Shown: positions 8,807-17,046 of the stretch, piece by piece
Layout of the letters: every line of letters begins with the position of its first letter
How positions within the stretch are numbered: position 1 is the stretch's first letter
From: Candidatus Aegiribacteria sp. MLS_C
Lineage (GTDB): Bacteria > Fermentibacterota > Fermentibacteria > Fermentibacterales > JCC-6
NCBI GenBank assembly: GCA_002030045.1
Contig: LQBI01000001.1
Coordinates: 124,001 to 188,000 of the forward strand
Direction of reading: 5' to 3'
DNA length: 64,000 nt
The notes under the pieces: generated by a model
Told to the model about the DNA's origin: nothing
Database searches by the model: none
What the model saw: the letters and a program-made list of their open reading frames with translations, nothing else
Made by a program: the position numbers and the translations under genes

Positions 8807-9832
8807 TTGTCTTTCAGTCTTAACATTGCGGTCGACGCCATGGGAGGGGACAACGGTCCAACGGTGGTCGTGAACGGTGTGGTGCGGTTCTTCCGTGAGT
8901 GCAGCAGCGGAATGACCAGAGACGTGGGGGTAATCCTGGTGGGCGACCGTGACATCCTCTCCAGGATGCTTTCCCGCAGCGGAGGCGCCAGGCTCCCCAT
9001 ATCCATCCAGCACGCTTCCCAGGTCATCACTATGGACGATCATCCCGCCGAGGCGCTGAAGACCAAACCGGACAGCTCCATGGTCGTCATGGCGGGTCTT
9101 CAGAAGAAGGGGATCGCCCAGGCGATGGTGAGTGCAGGGAATACGGGTGCGATGATGGCGGCCAGCCTATTCGCCCTGGGAAGGATAGAGGGTATCCCGA
9201 GACCGGCGATAGCCGCGACCTTCCCCACTCAGCACAACCCTACCATCATACTTGACGTCGGTGCCAATGTCGGCTGCAACGATAAGCAGCTTTTCCAGTT
9301 CGCCATAATGGGGGATGCTTACTCCAGGTCCGTCTTCGGTATAGAGAATCCCAGGATACTTGTACTTAACGTTGGCCGGGAGAGGACCAAGGGTCCGCCT
9401 GTCCTTCAGAACCTGTACGGTATGCTGGAAGCATCGTCGCTCAACTTCATGGGTAACGTGGAAGGTGACGGGATACTGAAGGGAGAAGCTGACGTGGTGG
9501 TATGTGACGGTTTTACCGGCAACATCCTCCTCAAGACTTTTGAATCCATAGCCGACCTGGTGGGAGGGTCGCTCTATCTGGAGATGAAGAGGCACTGGGC
9601 CTCCAGGGCGGGTTACCTCCTCATGAGGCACGCCTTCTCGAAACTGTGGGAGAGACTCGACTCCGCCGAGTACGGAGGGGCACCCCTGCTGGGGTTGAAC
9701 GGCGTATCCATAGTCGCTCACGGGAGCAGTTCGGCCAAGGCCATAAAGAACGCTGTGGCTGCGGCCCGTGACTTCCATCGCAGCGGAGTGAGCGACAGGA
9801 TCCGACAGGAGATCCAGAGGTCCACAACCTGA
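8807..9832 (+). CDS. plsX: phosphate acyltransferase PlsX
   Basis: Makes acyl-phosphate from acyl-ACP, the donor for PlsY in phospholipid synthesis. The N-terminal IAVDAMGGDNGP signature and SAGNTGAMMA are present, and the length (341) is typical. TTG 8807 is the only start that keeps the conserved N-terminus; AGAAGGAAGG lies about 14 nt upstream. It is the first lipid gene of the fab cluster. PlsY and PlsC are not in the window. Confidence 0.95.
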   Translation: MSFSLNIAVDAMGGDNGPTVVVNGVVRFFRECSSGMTRDVGVILVGDRDILSRMLSRSGGARLPISIQHASQVITMDDHPAEALKTKPDSSMVVMAGLQKKGIAQAMVSAGNTGAMMAASLFALGRIEGIPRPAIAATFPTQHNPTIILDVGANVGCNDKQLFQFAIMGDAYSRSVFGIENPRILVLNVGRERTKGPPVLQNLYGMLEASSLNFMGNVEGDGILKGEADVVVCDGFTGNILLKTFESIADLVGGSLYLEMKRHWASRAGYLLMRHAFSKLWERLDSAEYGGAPLLGLNGVSIVAHGSSSAKAIKNAVAAARDFHRSGVSDRIRQEIQRSTT

Positions 9833-9845
9833 GATTGGAGATACG

Positions 9846-10829
9846 GTGAGTAGGAACGCCTACATAGTCGGAACGGGACATGCGGTTCCGGACGGAATCA
9901 TCACCAATGCCGACCTTGAGAAGATAGTCGACACCAGCGATGAATGGATTGTAACCAGGACGGGCATAAAGGAGAGGCGCAGGGTGGACGCCGAAACGGC
10001 TTCGTCCGATCTCGTCGCCGAGGCGGTCCTGAACGCCCTTGACATGGCCGGATGGAAGCCGGAGGACGTGCAGGGGATTATCGTCGGGACCGTCACTCCG
10101 GACTACCCGTTCCCCTCCACCGCCGCCCTGGTGGCCGACAGGCTGAATATGGGGAAGATCCCGGCCTACGACTTCGAGGCCGGTTGCACCGCATTCATCT
10201 ACGGTCTGATACAGGCGAAGGCCTTCATCGAGTCCGGCATTCTGGACAGGATAGTGGTGGTTGGCGTTGACTGTCTCACCCGGATAACCAACTGGGACGA
10301 CAGGTCCAGCTGCATCCTCTTCGGCGACGGTGCGGGAGCGGTGGCTGTCTCCTCGGAAGGACCCGGCGGAAGACTGGGAGGCTGGCACTGGGGGAGCGAC
10401 GGCTCCCTGGGCGAGTACCTGATACAGTGGGGCGGTGGTTCAAGGAACCCCGCGAGCCATGAAACAGTGGACAAGAACCATCACACCATCTACATGGAGG
10501 GTTCGAGGATATTCAAGCACGCGGTCAGGGCGATGCACGACTCCTGCATGGAGGCCCTGAAGAGGGACGGCACGCCGAAGAAGGACGTGGACCTTCTCGT
10601 GTCGCACCAGGCGAACCTGAGGATCATCGACGCCACCGCCAGGGCACTTGAGCTGGAACCGGAACAGGTGTATATAAACATACAGAAATACGGCAATACC
10701 TCCGCCGCCTCCATACCAATAGCTCTGGACGAAGCCCACAGGAGCGGGGCGATAAGCGAATCCAGCACCGTCGTCCTTGCCGCCTTCGGCGCAGGGCTCA
10801 CATGGGGCGGTATGATACTGCACTGGTAG
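9846..10829 (+). CDS. fabH: 3-oxoacyl-ACP synthase III
   Basis: Catalyses the first condensation of fatty acid synthesis (acyl-CoA primer plus malonyl-ACP). The catalytic triad is visible: Cys about 113 in EAGCTAF, His in SHQANLRI and Asn in KYGNTSAAS. The N-terminal SDEWIVTRTGIKERR is characteristic. GTG start, 13 nt after plsX. Confidence 0.96.
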   Translation: MSRNAYIVGTGHAVPDGIITNADLEKIVDTSDEWIVTRTGIKERRRVDAETASSDLVAEAVLNALDMAGWKPEDVQGIIVGTVTPDYPFPSTAALVADRLNMGKIPAYDFEAGCTAFIYGLIQAKAFIESGILDRIVVVGVDCLTRITNWDDRSSCILFGDGAGAVAVSSEGPGGRLGGWHWGSDGSLGEYLIQWGGGSRNPASHETVDKNHHTIYMEGSRIFKHAVRAMHDSCMEALKRDGTPKKDVDLLVSHQANLRIIDATARALELEPEQVYINIQKYGNTSAASIPIALDEAHRSGAISESSTVVLAAFGAGLTWGGMILHW

Positions 10830-10850
10830 GAACCACGGAGGGGGGTTATT

Positions 10851-11573
10851 ATGGGCAGACTTGCAGTTGTTACGGGAGCCGCGAGAGGAATAGGCCTCGC
10901 GATATCCAGAAGACTAGTTGAGGACGGCTGGTCCGTAGCCGGATGCGACGTTCTGGAGCAGGACCTGGAGAGAGCTTCGGCGGAACTGGGCGATGCTTTC
11001 AGCCCCTGGCCGCTGGACGTTACCAGCGAGGCGGCCGTGGGCGAGACGGCAGCAGGGATAGAGAGCAGGCTGGGTCCGGTCTTCGGCCTGGTGAACAACG
11101 CTGGAATAACCAGGGACGGGCTGCTCATGAGGATGAGCATCGAGGACTGGGACAGGGTCGTCGCCGTCAACCTCACCGGCTCCTTCCTTATGTGCAGGGC
11201 CTTTTCCAGGGGGATGCTCCGCCAGAAGGAGGGCTCCATAGTGAACATCTCCTCTGTGGTGGCTCTCCTGGGGGCTGCGGGGCAGGCCAACTACGCCTCC
11301 ACAAAGGCCGGCCTGCTGGGCCTTACCAGGACCCTTGCCAGGGAATTCGCCGGAAGGAATATCAGGGTGAACGCCATCGCACCTGGTTTTATCGAGACCG
11401 AGATGACGAGGGAACTCCCCGAGAAGGTCCGGGAGGATTACGCTTCCAGGGTGCCCCTGAACAGGATGGGACAGCCCGCCAGCGTTGCCGCTGCCGTCAG
11501 TTTCCTTCTCGGAGATGATTCCTCTTATATTACCGGCACAGTAATCCCTGTAGATGGTGGACTTACAACCTGA
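10851..11573 (+). CDS. fabG: 3-oxoacyl-ACP reductase
   Basis: NADPH-dependent short-chain dehydrogenase reducing 3-oxoacyl-ACP. It has the cofactor motif TGAARGIG near the N-terminus, VNNAGITRDGLL, the Ser-Tyr-Lys triad (ISSVV, YASTK) and a C-terminal ITGTVIPVDGGLTT. A GGAGGGGGG ribosome binding site precedes the ATG. FabD, usually encoded between fabH and fabG, is missing here. Confidence 0.95.
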   Translation: MGRLAVVTGAARGIGLAISRRLVEDGWSVAGCDVLEQDLERASAELGDAFSPWPLDVTSEAAVGETAAGIESRLGPVFGLVNNAGITRDGLLMRMSIEDWDRVVAVNLTGSFLMCRAFSRGMLRQKEGSIVNISSVVALLGAAGQANYASTKAGLLGLTRTLAREFAGRNIRVNAIAPGFIETEMTRELPEKVREDYASRVPLNRMGQPASVAAAVSFLLGDDSSYITGTVIPVDGGLTT

Positions 11574-11587
11574 GAAAGGAATACGAT

Positions 11588-11827
11588 ATGTCTCTTGAAA
11601 ACCGTGTTACCGAGATCATCATAGACAAGCTCGGGGTAAAGCCCGAACAGGTCACGATGGAGGCGCATTTCGATACGGACCTCGGTGCCGATTCCATTGA
11701 CCAGTACGAGCTCATCATGGGTTTTGAGGACGCGTTCGGCCTCAGGATAGACGAGGATGAGGCCGCGAAGCTCACCACCGTGGGCAAGGTTGTGGAGTAC
11801 CTGCGGGAGCAGGACGTAGACCAGTAG
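11588..11827 (+). CDS. acpP: acyl carrier protein
   Basis: A 79-residue acidic ACP. The phosphopantetheine serine is Ser36 in DLGADSIDQYEL (commonly DSLD; here Leu is replaced by Ile). An AAAGGA ribosome binding site lies 7 nt upstream. It sits between fabG and fabF, as in E. coli. A strong RNA hairpin follows its stop codon. Confidence 0.96.
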   Translation: MSLENRVTEIIIDKLGVKPEQVTMEAHFDTDLGADSIDQYELIMGFEDAFGLRIDEDEAAKLTTVGKVVEYLREQDVDQ

Positions 11828-11850
11828 CCCTTCAGCTCGGTTCACGAGAC

Positions 11851-11874
11851 GCACCGCAGCTACGGCTGCGGTGC
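11851..11874 (+). other. perfect cUACGg tetraloop hairpin in the acpP-fabF spacer
   Basis: A 10-bp perfect stem (GCACCGCAGC paired with GCTGCGGTGC) is closed by a UACG loop with a C-G closing pair, one of the extra-stable UNCG class. No T-run follows, so termination is unlikely. It may protect or process the acpP mRNA, allowing much more ACP than FabF from one transcript (inference). Confidence 0.7.
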
Positions 11875-11927
11875 GGTACTGCAGAAGAGGACGTTGTAAG
11901 AGACAATCAGGGACAGGGGACGTTTCA

Positions 11928-13169
11928 ATGAACAGACGAGTGGTCATCACCGGTACCGGAATCATTGGTCCCGTTGGGAAGACGGCATCCGAGAGCTGGA
12001 AGAGTGCCCTTGAGGGTGTGAGCGGCATCCGAAGGATGTCCCTGATCGACCCCGAGGAGTTCACAAGCCAGATCGCCGGCGAGGTAAGGGACTTCGATCC
12101 AGAGGAACACTTCGACAGGAAACTCGTGAAGAGGATCGACAGGTACACCCAGTTCGCCATGGTGGCGGCCAGGGAGGCCTATGCCCAGTCGGGCCTGGAA
12201 GGAAGTATCAGGCCTGAGAGGCTGGGAGTGATAATCGGCTCGGGCATAGGAGGTATAGAGACCCTGGAAAGCGAGCACAAGGTCGCCCTGGAGAGGGGTG
12301 TCGGAAGGATCAACCCCTTCTTCTGCCCGATGATGATAAGCAACATCGCTGCGGGAAGGGTAGGAATAGATCTCAACGCCAAGGGGCTCAATTTCGCCAC
12401 GGTCACCGCCTGCGCCACCAGCGGGCATGCCATAGCCCTTGCACTGGACATGATAAGGCTGGGCCGGGTGGATGCCATACTGGCCGGAGGATCGGAAGCA
12501 CCCATCACGCTCACCGGAGTGGGTGGTTTCTGCCAGCTCAAGGCGCTGTCCACACGGAACGACGATCCGAAGACGGCGTCAAGGCCCTTCGACCGTGACC
12601 GTGACGGTTTCGTGATCTCGGAGGGCGGCGCGGTCCTCGTCATGGAGGAACTGGAATCGGCAAGGTCCAGGGGCGCGGAGATCATGGCGGAGATCGTTGG
12701 AGCGGGAATGACATGCGACGCCTATCACATCACCGCACCGGCCGAGGGCGGCGAAGGATCGGCCAGGGCGATGGTACTGGCCATGGAGGATGCGGGGATC
12801 TCGCCGGAGGAAGTGGATTATATCAATGCCCACGGTACTTCAACGCAGCTTAACGACATCAACGAGACAGAAGCCATAAAGACCGCGATGGGAGAGGAGG
12901 AGGCGCACAGAACGCCTGTTTCCTCCACCAAGTCGGTCACCGGGCACATGCTGGGTGCAGCGGGTGCCGTGGAGACGATTTTCACCGCCTTTGCGCTGAG
13001 GGAGGGGATCATACCTCCCACAGCGACCCTGTTCGAACCCGACGAGGCCTGCGACCTGGATTATGTGCCCGGCAGGGCGAGGAAGGCGGACATGGAGTAC
13101 GCCCTCTCGAATTCGCTGGGTTTCGGAGGACACAACGTCACCATCGCGCTCAAGAAGTACTCCGGGTAG
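11928..13169 (+). CDS. fabF: 3-oxoacyl-ACP synthase II
   Basis: Elongating condensing enzyme of fatty acid synthesis. The Cys-His-His triad is present: TACATSGHA (Cys about 161), NAHGTSTQLND and VTGHMLGAAGA. ATG 11928 gives the family start MNRRVVITGTG and has GGACAGGGGA upstream; an in-frame upstream extension would encode part of the hairpin spacer and is rejected. It is followed 6 nt later by rnc. Confidence 0.96.
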   Translation: MNRRVVITGTGIIGPVGKTASESWKSALEGVSGIRRMSLIDPEEFTSQIAGEVRDFDPEEHFDRKLVKRIDRYTQFAMVAAREAYAQSGLEGSIRPERLGVIIGSGIGGIETLESEHKVALERGVGRINPFFCPMMISNIAAGRVGIDLNAKGLNFATVTACATSGHAIALALDMIRLGRVDAILAGGSEAPITLTGVGGFCQLKALSTRNDDPKTASRPFDRDRDGFVISEGGAVLVMEELESARSRGAEIMAEIVGAGMTCDAYHITAPAEGGEGSARAMVLAMEDAGISPEEVDYINAHGTSTQLNDINETEAIKTAMGEEEAHRTPVSSTKSVTGHMLGAAGAVETIFTAFALREGIIPPTATLFEPDEACDLDYVPGRARKADMEYALSNSLGFGGHNVTIALKKYSG

Positions 13170-13175
13170 CCGGTC

Positions 13176-13859
13176 ATGCTCCCCGGGCCGGTGCAGGAGG
13201 CGGAAGAACTCCTTGGTCTTGCATTTCGCGACAGGGAACTGCTCCGCACAGCGCTGACCCACGGTTCCCTCCATGACGAGGCAGGAACAGGGACCGACTA
13301 CGAGAGGCTGGAGTTCCTGGGGGATGCCGTCCTGGAACTCATAACCAGGGAGTTCCTTCTCAGGAGGTTCCCGGAGGAGCAGGAGGGGAGCCTCACTCGA
13401 AGGAAGATAGGGATAGTAAAAAAGGGCAGTCTCGCCGTGCACGGCGCAAGGATGGGACTTGACAGGCTGGTCCTCGTGGGCCGCAGCTTCAGGTCCACCG
13501 CTTCATCAAGGCGCTCCCTGGCCGCCGACGTGCTCGAGGCCTTGATCGGTGCCGTCTATCTGGACAGCGGGCTGGAGACCGCGAGGGAGTTCGTCACCAG
13601 GGAGATCCTGGAAAGGTCCCCTGTTCCGGATCCTGGTCCGGACCCCAGGAGCAGGCTCCAGGAGTACTGCCAGGGCCTGGGACTGGAACTTCCGGCGTAC
13701 AGGACCGTCACCATGGAAGGTCCCGATCACAGGCCCTCCTTCACCGTCATGGTGACCATAGGAGGCCGCGAGGCGGGGAAGGGTACCGGGCCCACAAGGA
13801 AGGCTGCCGTGGAACAGGCTGCCGCAAGGGCCCTTGAGAACATCGAGAGGACGGTATGA
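13176..13859 (+). CDS. rnc: ribonuclease III
   Basis: Double-strand-specific endoribonuclease for rRNA and mRNA processing. The catalytic signature ERLEFLGDAVLEL and the second acidic motif DVLEALIGAVYLD are present in the N-terminal domain. A double-stranded RNA-binding domain occupies about residues 150-225 (SRLQEYCQG ... GTGPTRKAAVEQAA). Its place after fabF is a widely conserved arrangement. Confidence 0.95.
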   Translation: MLPGPVQEAEELLGLAFRDRELLRTALTHGSLHDEAGTGTDYERLEFLGDAVLELITREFLLRRFPEEQEGSLTRRKIGIVKKGSLAVHGARMGLDRLVLVGRSFRSTASSRRSLAADVLEALIGAVYLDSGLETAREFVTREILERSPVPDPGPDPRSRLQEYCQGLGLELPAYRTVTMEGPDHRPSFTVMVTIGGREAGKGTGPTRKAAVEQAAARALENIERTV

Positions 13860-13860
13860 A

Positions 13861-15036
13861 GTGAACTACTATTTTTCGGAGGAACTCAACGACATAAGGG
13901 AACTCTGCTCCGAGATAGCTGAGAAGTACATAATTCCGGTCAGGGCGCAGCTTGACGTGGAGAACAGGTTCCCCGCGGAGATCATACGTGTGATGGCGGA
14001 GAGCGACCTGTGCGGGATATACATTCCGGAAGCCTACGGTGGTTCGGCCGAGGTATTCGGTGGAGGCTCCCTGGCCCTCTGCGTGGCGACGGAGGAACTC
14101 AGCAAGGCCTGCGGAGGCATAGCAGTATCCTACGCCGCCAACGCCCTGGGAGCGATGCCCATTCTTCTCTCGGGTTCCGAGGAGCAGAAGCAGAAATACC
14201 TTCCCCAGCTGGCATCGGGAGAGAAACTGGCGGCCTTCGCCCTCACCGAACCCGAGGCCGGGAGCGATGCGGGAGGCGTCAAGACAAGGGCCGGCAGGGA
14301 AGGCGACTTCTACGTGCTGAACGGTACCAAGCAGTGGATAACCAACGGGGGCGAGGCTCAGATATACACCGTCATAGCCCAGACCGATCCTTCCAGGGGC
14401 GCCAGGGGTCTTTCCGCCTTCATCGTGGAGGACGGGACCCCCGGCTTCAGCTACGGGAAGAAGGAGGACAAGATGGGCATTCGTGCCTCCTCCACCCGTG
14501 AGCTGATATTCGAGGACTGCAGGGTGCCGGCGGAGAATCTCGTGTCCAGGGAGGGTTACGGGTTCATAGTGGCCATGAAGACCCTGGACAGGTCCAGGCC
14601 CGGTGTCGCCGCCCAGGCGGTGGGCATAGCCCAGGGAGCCTTCGAGGCCGCTGCGAAGTACGCGTCGGAGAGAGTACAGTTCGGCAGGCGCATAGACTCC
14701 TTCCAGGGTATCCAGTTCATGCTCGCTGACATGGCGACCCAGATAGAGGCCGCAAGGGCTCTGGTGTACGCCACGGCCCGCATGATCGATGCCGGTGAGC
14801 GAAAGTTCGAGAAGGAGTCCGCCATGGCCAAGGTCTTCGCCAGCGACACCGCCATGAGGGTCACCACGGATGCCGTCCAGATCATGGGAGGCTACGGGTA
14901 CATGAGGGAGTATCCGGTGGAGAAGATGATGCGGGATGCCAAGATAACCCAGATATACGAGGGCACCAACCAGATCCAGCGCAGCGTCATAGCCTCCGCC
15001 GTGATAAAGGAGACAGCTTCGGGAGGCGGCAGATAA
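13861..15036 (+). CDS. acyl-CoA dehydrogenase (butyryl-CoA dehydrogenase-like)
   Basis: An FAD enzyme that oxidises acyl-CoA to enoyl-CoA, or reduces the reverse reaction in anaerobes. Key features are FALTEPEAGSDA and QWITNGG in the middle domain, RVQFGRRIDSFQ, GGYGYMREYPVEK and the catalytic Glu in IYEGTNQIQR. GTG 13861, one base after the rnc stop, gives a 391-residue protein of normal length with GAGAGG upstream. Its stop overlaps the etfB start. The adjacent EtfB and ferredoxin-type EtfA suggest a Bcd/Etf complex like that of clostridia. Confidence 0.92.
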   Translation: MNYYFSEELNDIRELCSEIAEKYIIPVRAQLDVENRFPAEIIRVMAESDLCGIYIPEAYGGSAEVFGGGSLALCVATEELSKACGGIAVSYAANALGAMPILLSGSEEQKQKYLPQLASGEKLAAFALTEPEAGSDAGGVKTRAGREGDFYVLNGTKQWITNGGEAQIYTVIAQTDPSRGARGLSAFIVEDGTPGFSYGKKEDKMGIRASSTRELIFEDCRVPAENLVSREGYGFIVAMKTLDRSRPGVAAQAVGIAQGAFEAAAKYASERVQFGRRIDSFQGIQFMLADMATQIEAARALVYATARMIDAGERKFEKESAMAKVFASDTAMRVTTDAVQIMGGYGYMREYPVEKMMRDAKITQIYEGTNQIQRSVIASAVIKETASGGGR

Positions 15037-15821
15037 TGCGGATGGTCGTAGCCGTCAAGCAGGTGCCCGATACCTCCGAGGTGAGGATAGACGAGGAGAG
15101 GGGCACCCTCGTCAGGGAGGGTGTTCCCTCCATACTGAACCCCTTCGACGAGTACGCGCTTGAAGAGGCCATGAGGTGGAGGGACCAGCTGGGAGGCTCC
15201 GTGACCGTTGTCACCATGGGCCCCCCCCAGGCCGAGGCGGTACTCAGGGAAGCCGTGGCCATGGGCGCCGATGACGCCGTGCTGCTATCGGACAGGGCCT
15301 TTGCCGGAGCGGATACCTGGGCCACCAGTCATACCCTGGCGAAGGCGGTGGAAAGACTCGGCGGCGTGGACGTGGTCATGACCGGGAAGCAGGCCATCGA
15401 CGGCGATACCGCCCAGACGGGTCCCGGCATAGCCGCCTCCCTCGACTGGCCGCAGATCACGTTCGTCGGAAAGGTCAGGGAACTTACGGAGGACGGTATC
15501 GTGGCCGAACGCTACGTCGAGGGAGGTTGCGAAGTCGTCAGGTCCTCCCTTCCCGTGGTCATCACCGTGCTGAAGGACGCCAATACGCCCCGTCTCCCCT
15601 CTCTCAGGGGCAAGATGAAGGCGAGGAAGATGGAAGTCCCCGTGTGGGGCATCGATGACCTGGGGCTCACTCCGGACCAGGTAGGTCTGGATGGTTCGCC
15701 CACGAGGGTAGTGAGAATAATGACCCCCGAGAACCCCGCGAGCGGGGAGATACACCGGGGGGAGCCCGAGGAGATAGCCCGGCTCATAGTGGACCAGCTC
15801 CTGGGGAATGAGGCTGACTGA
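15036..15821 (+). CDS. etfB: electron transfer flavoprotein subunit beta
   Basis: Subunit of the heterodimeric flavoprotein that exchanges electrons with acyl-CoA dehydrogenases. The N-terminus MVVAVKQVPDTSEVRID, the signature TGKQAIDGDTAQTGP and the C-terminal nucleotide-binding region are all clear. The gene overlaps both the dehydrogenase gene and etfA by one base, so the three are almost certainly made together. Confidence 0.95.
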   Translation: MRMVVAVKQVPDTSEVRIDEERGTLVREGVPSILNPFDEYALEEAMRWRDQLGGSVTVVTMGPPQAEAVLREAVAMGADDAVLLSDRAFAGADTWATSHTLAKAVERLGGVDVVMTGKQAIDGDTAQTGPGIAASLDWPQITFVGKVRELTEDGIVAERYVEGGCEVVRSSLPVVITVLKDANTPRLPSLRGKMKARKMEVPVWGIDDLGLTPDQVGLDGSPTRVVRIMTPENPASGEIHRGEPEEIARLIVDQLLGNEAD

Positions 15822-17014
15822 TGGCCAGCATCGACGTCAGGAAGGATATCTGCGTGGGCTGCGGAGCATGCGTTCCGGCCTGTCCCTTCGGAGCCATATC
15901 CATGGAGGACGGCATAGCGGTCATCGGTGATGCGTGCACGCTGTGCGGCGCCTGCGAGTCGTCATGCCCCTTCGGGGCCATAGTGATACGTGCCGGCGAG
16001 ACCGGCGCGGCGGACCTGGACCTCTACTCGGGAGTGATGGTGATAGCCGAACAGAGGGACGGGGAAGTGGACCATTCGACCCTTGAACTCCTCGGCGAAG
16101 CAACCAGACTGGCGGCAGCCGACGAAAGCAGCGTTTCGGTCCTTCTCCTGACCGCCGTGGCGGGGGAATGGTCCGGAAAACTGATAAGCTGCGGCGCCGA
16201 CGTTGTATACCTCGGCCTTGCCCCGGAGCTGGCACATTACAGGACCGAACCATTCGCGGGGGTCGCCCGAAGGGTCATCACGGAGAAGAGACCGGCTGTG
16301 GTTCTAGCCGCTGCGACCACCACCGGACGCGACCTCATGCCCAGGATAGCAAAGATGCTTGATACGGGACTCACTGCGGACTGCACGGCACTTGCCATAG
16401 ACCCCGATACCGGCGGGCTCCTTCAGACCCGGCCCGCCTTCGGAGGCAACATACTCGCCACCATAGTCTGCGCCGACACCAGGCCGCAGATGGCAACGGT
16501 GAGGCCCAGGGTCATGAAGGCCATCGAGCCGGATCCTGACAGGAAGGGAACGGTGGAGGAGCTGGCAGTGGCGCCGGAGGAACTGACCTGCAGGACCGAG
16601 GTGCTGGAATGGCTCCCCCTGGAGGAGGGAGAGGTGGACATCACCGAGGCCGAGGTGATAGTCTCAGGCGGACGTGGTCTAAAATCCCCCGAGAACTTCG
16701 CAATGCTTGAGGAACTCGCGGGCCTCCTCGATGGAAGCGTAGGCGCCAGCAGGGCCGCGGTGGACGCAGGCTGGGTCCCATACCCGCACCAGGTCGGACA
16801 GACAGGCAAGACCGTGCAGCCCAAGATCTACCTGGCCTGCGGGATCTCCGGGGCGGTGCAGCACCGAGTGGGCATGCAGTCCTCCGACAGGATACTTGCG
16901 GTCAACAAGGACGAGAACGCTCCCATCTTCGATTTCTGCGACCACGGCTTCTGCGCCGACCTGTTCGAGGTCATACCCCTGGTCATCAGGGAGATAAAGA
17001 GGAGAAGGGGCTGA
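15821..17014 (+). CDS. etfA: electron transfer flavoprotein subunit alpha with N-terminal ferredoxin domain
   Basis: A 397-residue EtfA. The first 60 residues are a 2[4Fe-4S] ferredoxin module with two C-x2-C-x2-C-x3-C-P motifs (CVGCGACVPACP and CTLCGACESSCP). The EtfA core follows, with the FAD-binding C-terminal segment SGGRGLKSPENF, VDAGWVPYPHQVGQTG and IYLACGISGAVQH. The fused clusters could pass electrons to or from an external ferredoxin, as proposed for some anaerobic Etf complexes. Bifurcation itself is an inference. Confidence 0.94.
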   Translation: MASIDVRKDICVGCGACVPACPFGAISMEDGIAVIGDACTLCGACESSCPFGAIVIRAGETGAADLDLYSGVMVIAEQRDGEVDHSTLELLGEATRLAAADESSVSVLLLTAVAGEWSGKLISCGADVVYLGLAPELAHYRTEPFAGVARRVITEKRPAVVLAAATTTGRDLMPRIAKMLDTGLTADCTALAIDPDTGGLLQTRPAFGGNILATIVCADTRPQMATVRPRVMKAIEPDPDRKGTVEELAVAPEELTCRTEVLEWLPLEEGEVDITEAEVIVSGGRGLKSPENFAMLEELAGLLDGSVGASRAAVDAGWVPYPHQVGQTGKTVQPKIYLACGISGAVQHRVGMQSSDRILAVNKDENAPIFDFCDHGFCADLFEVIPLVIREIKRRRG

Positions 17015-17046
17015 ACGCGACGACAGGGAAGAGGAAGAGGTCGCCG

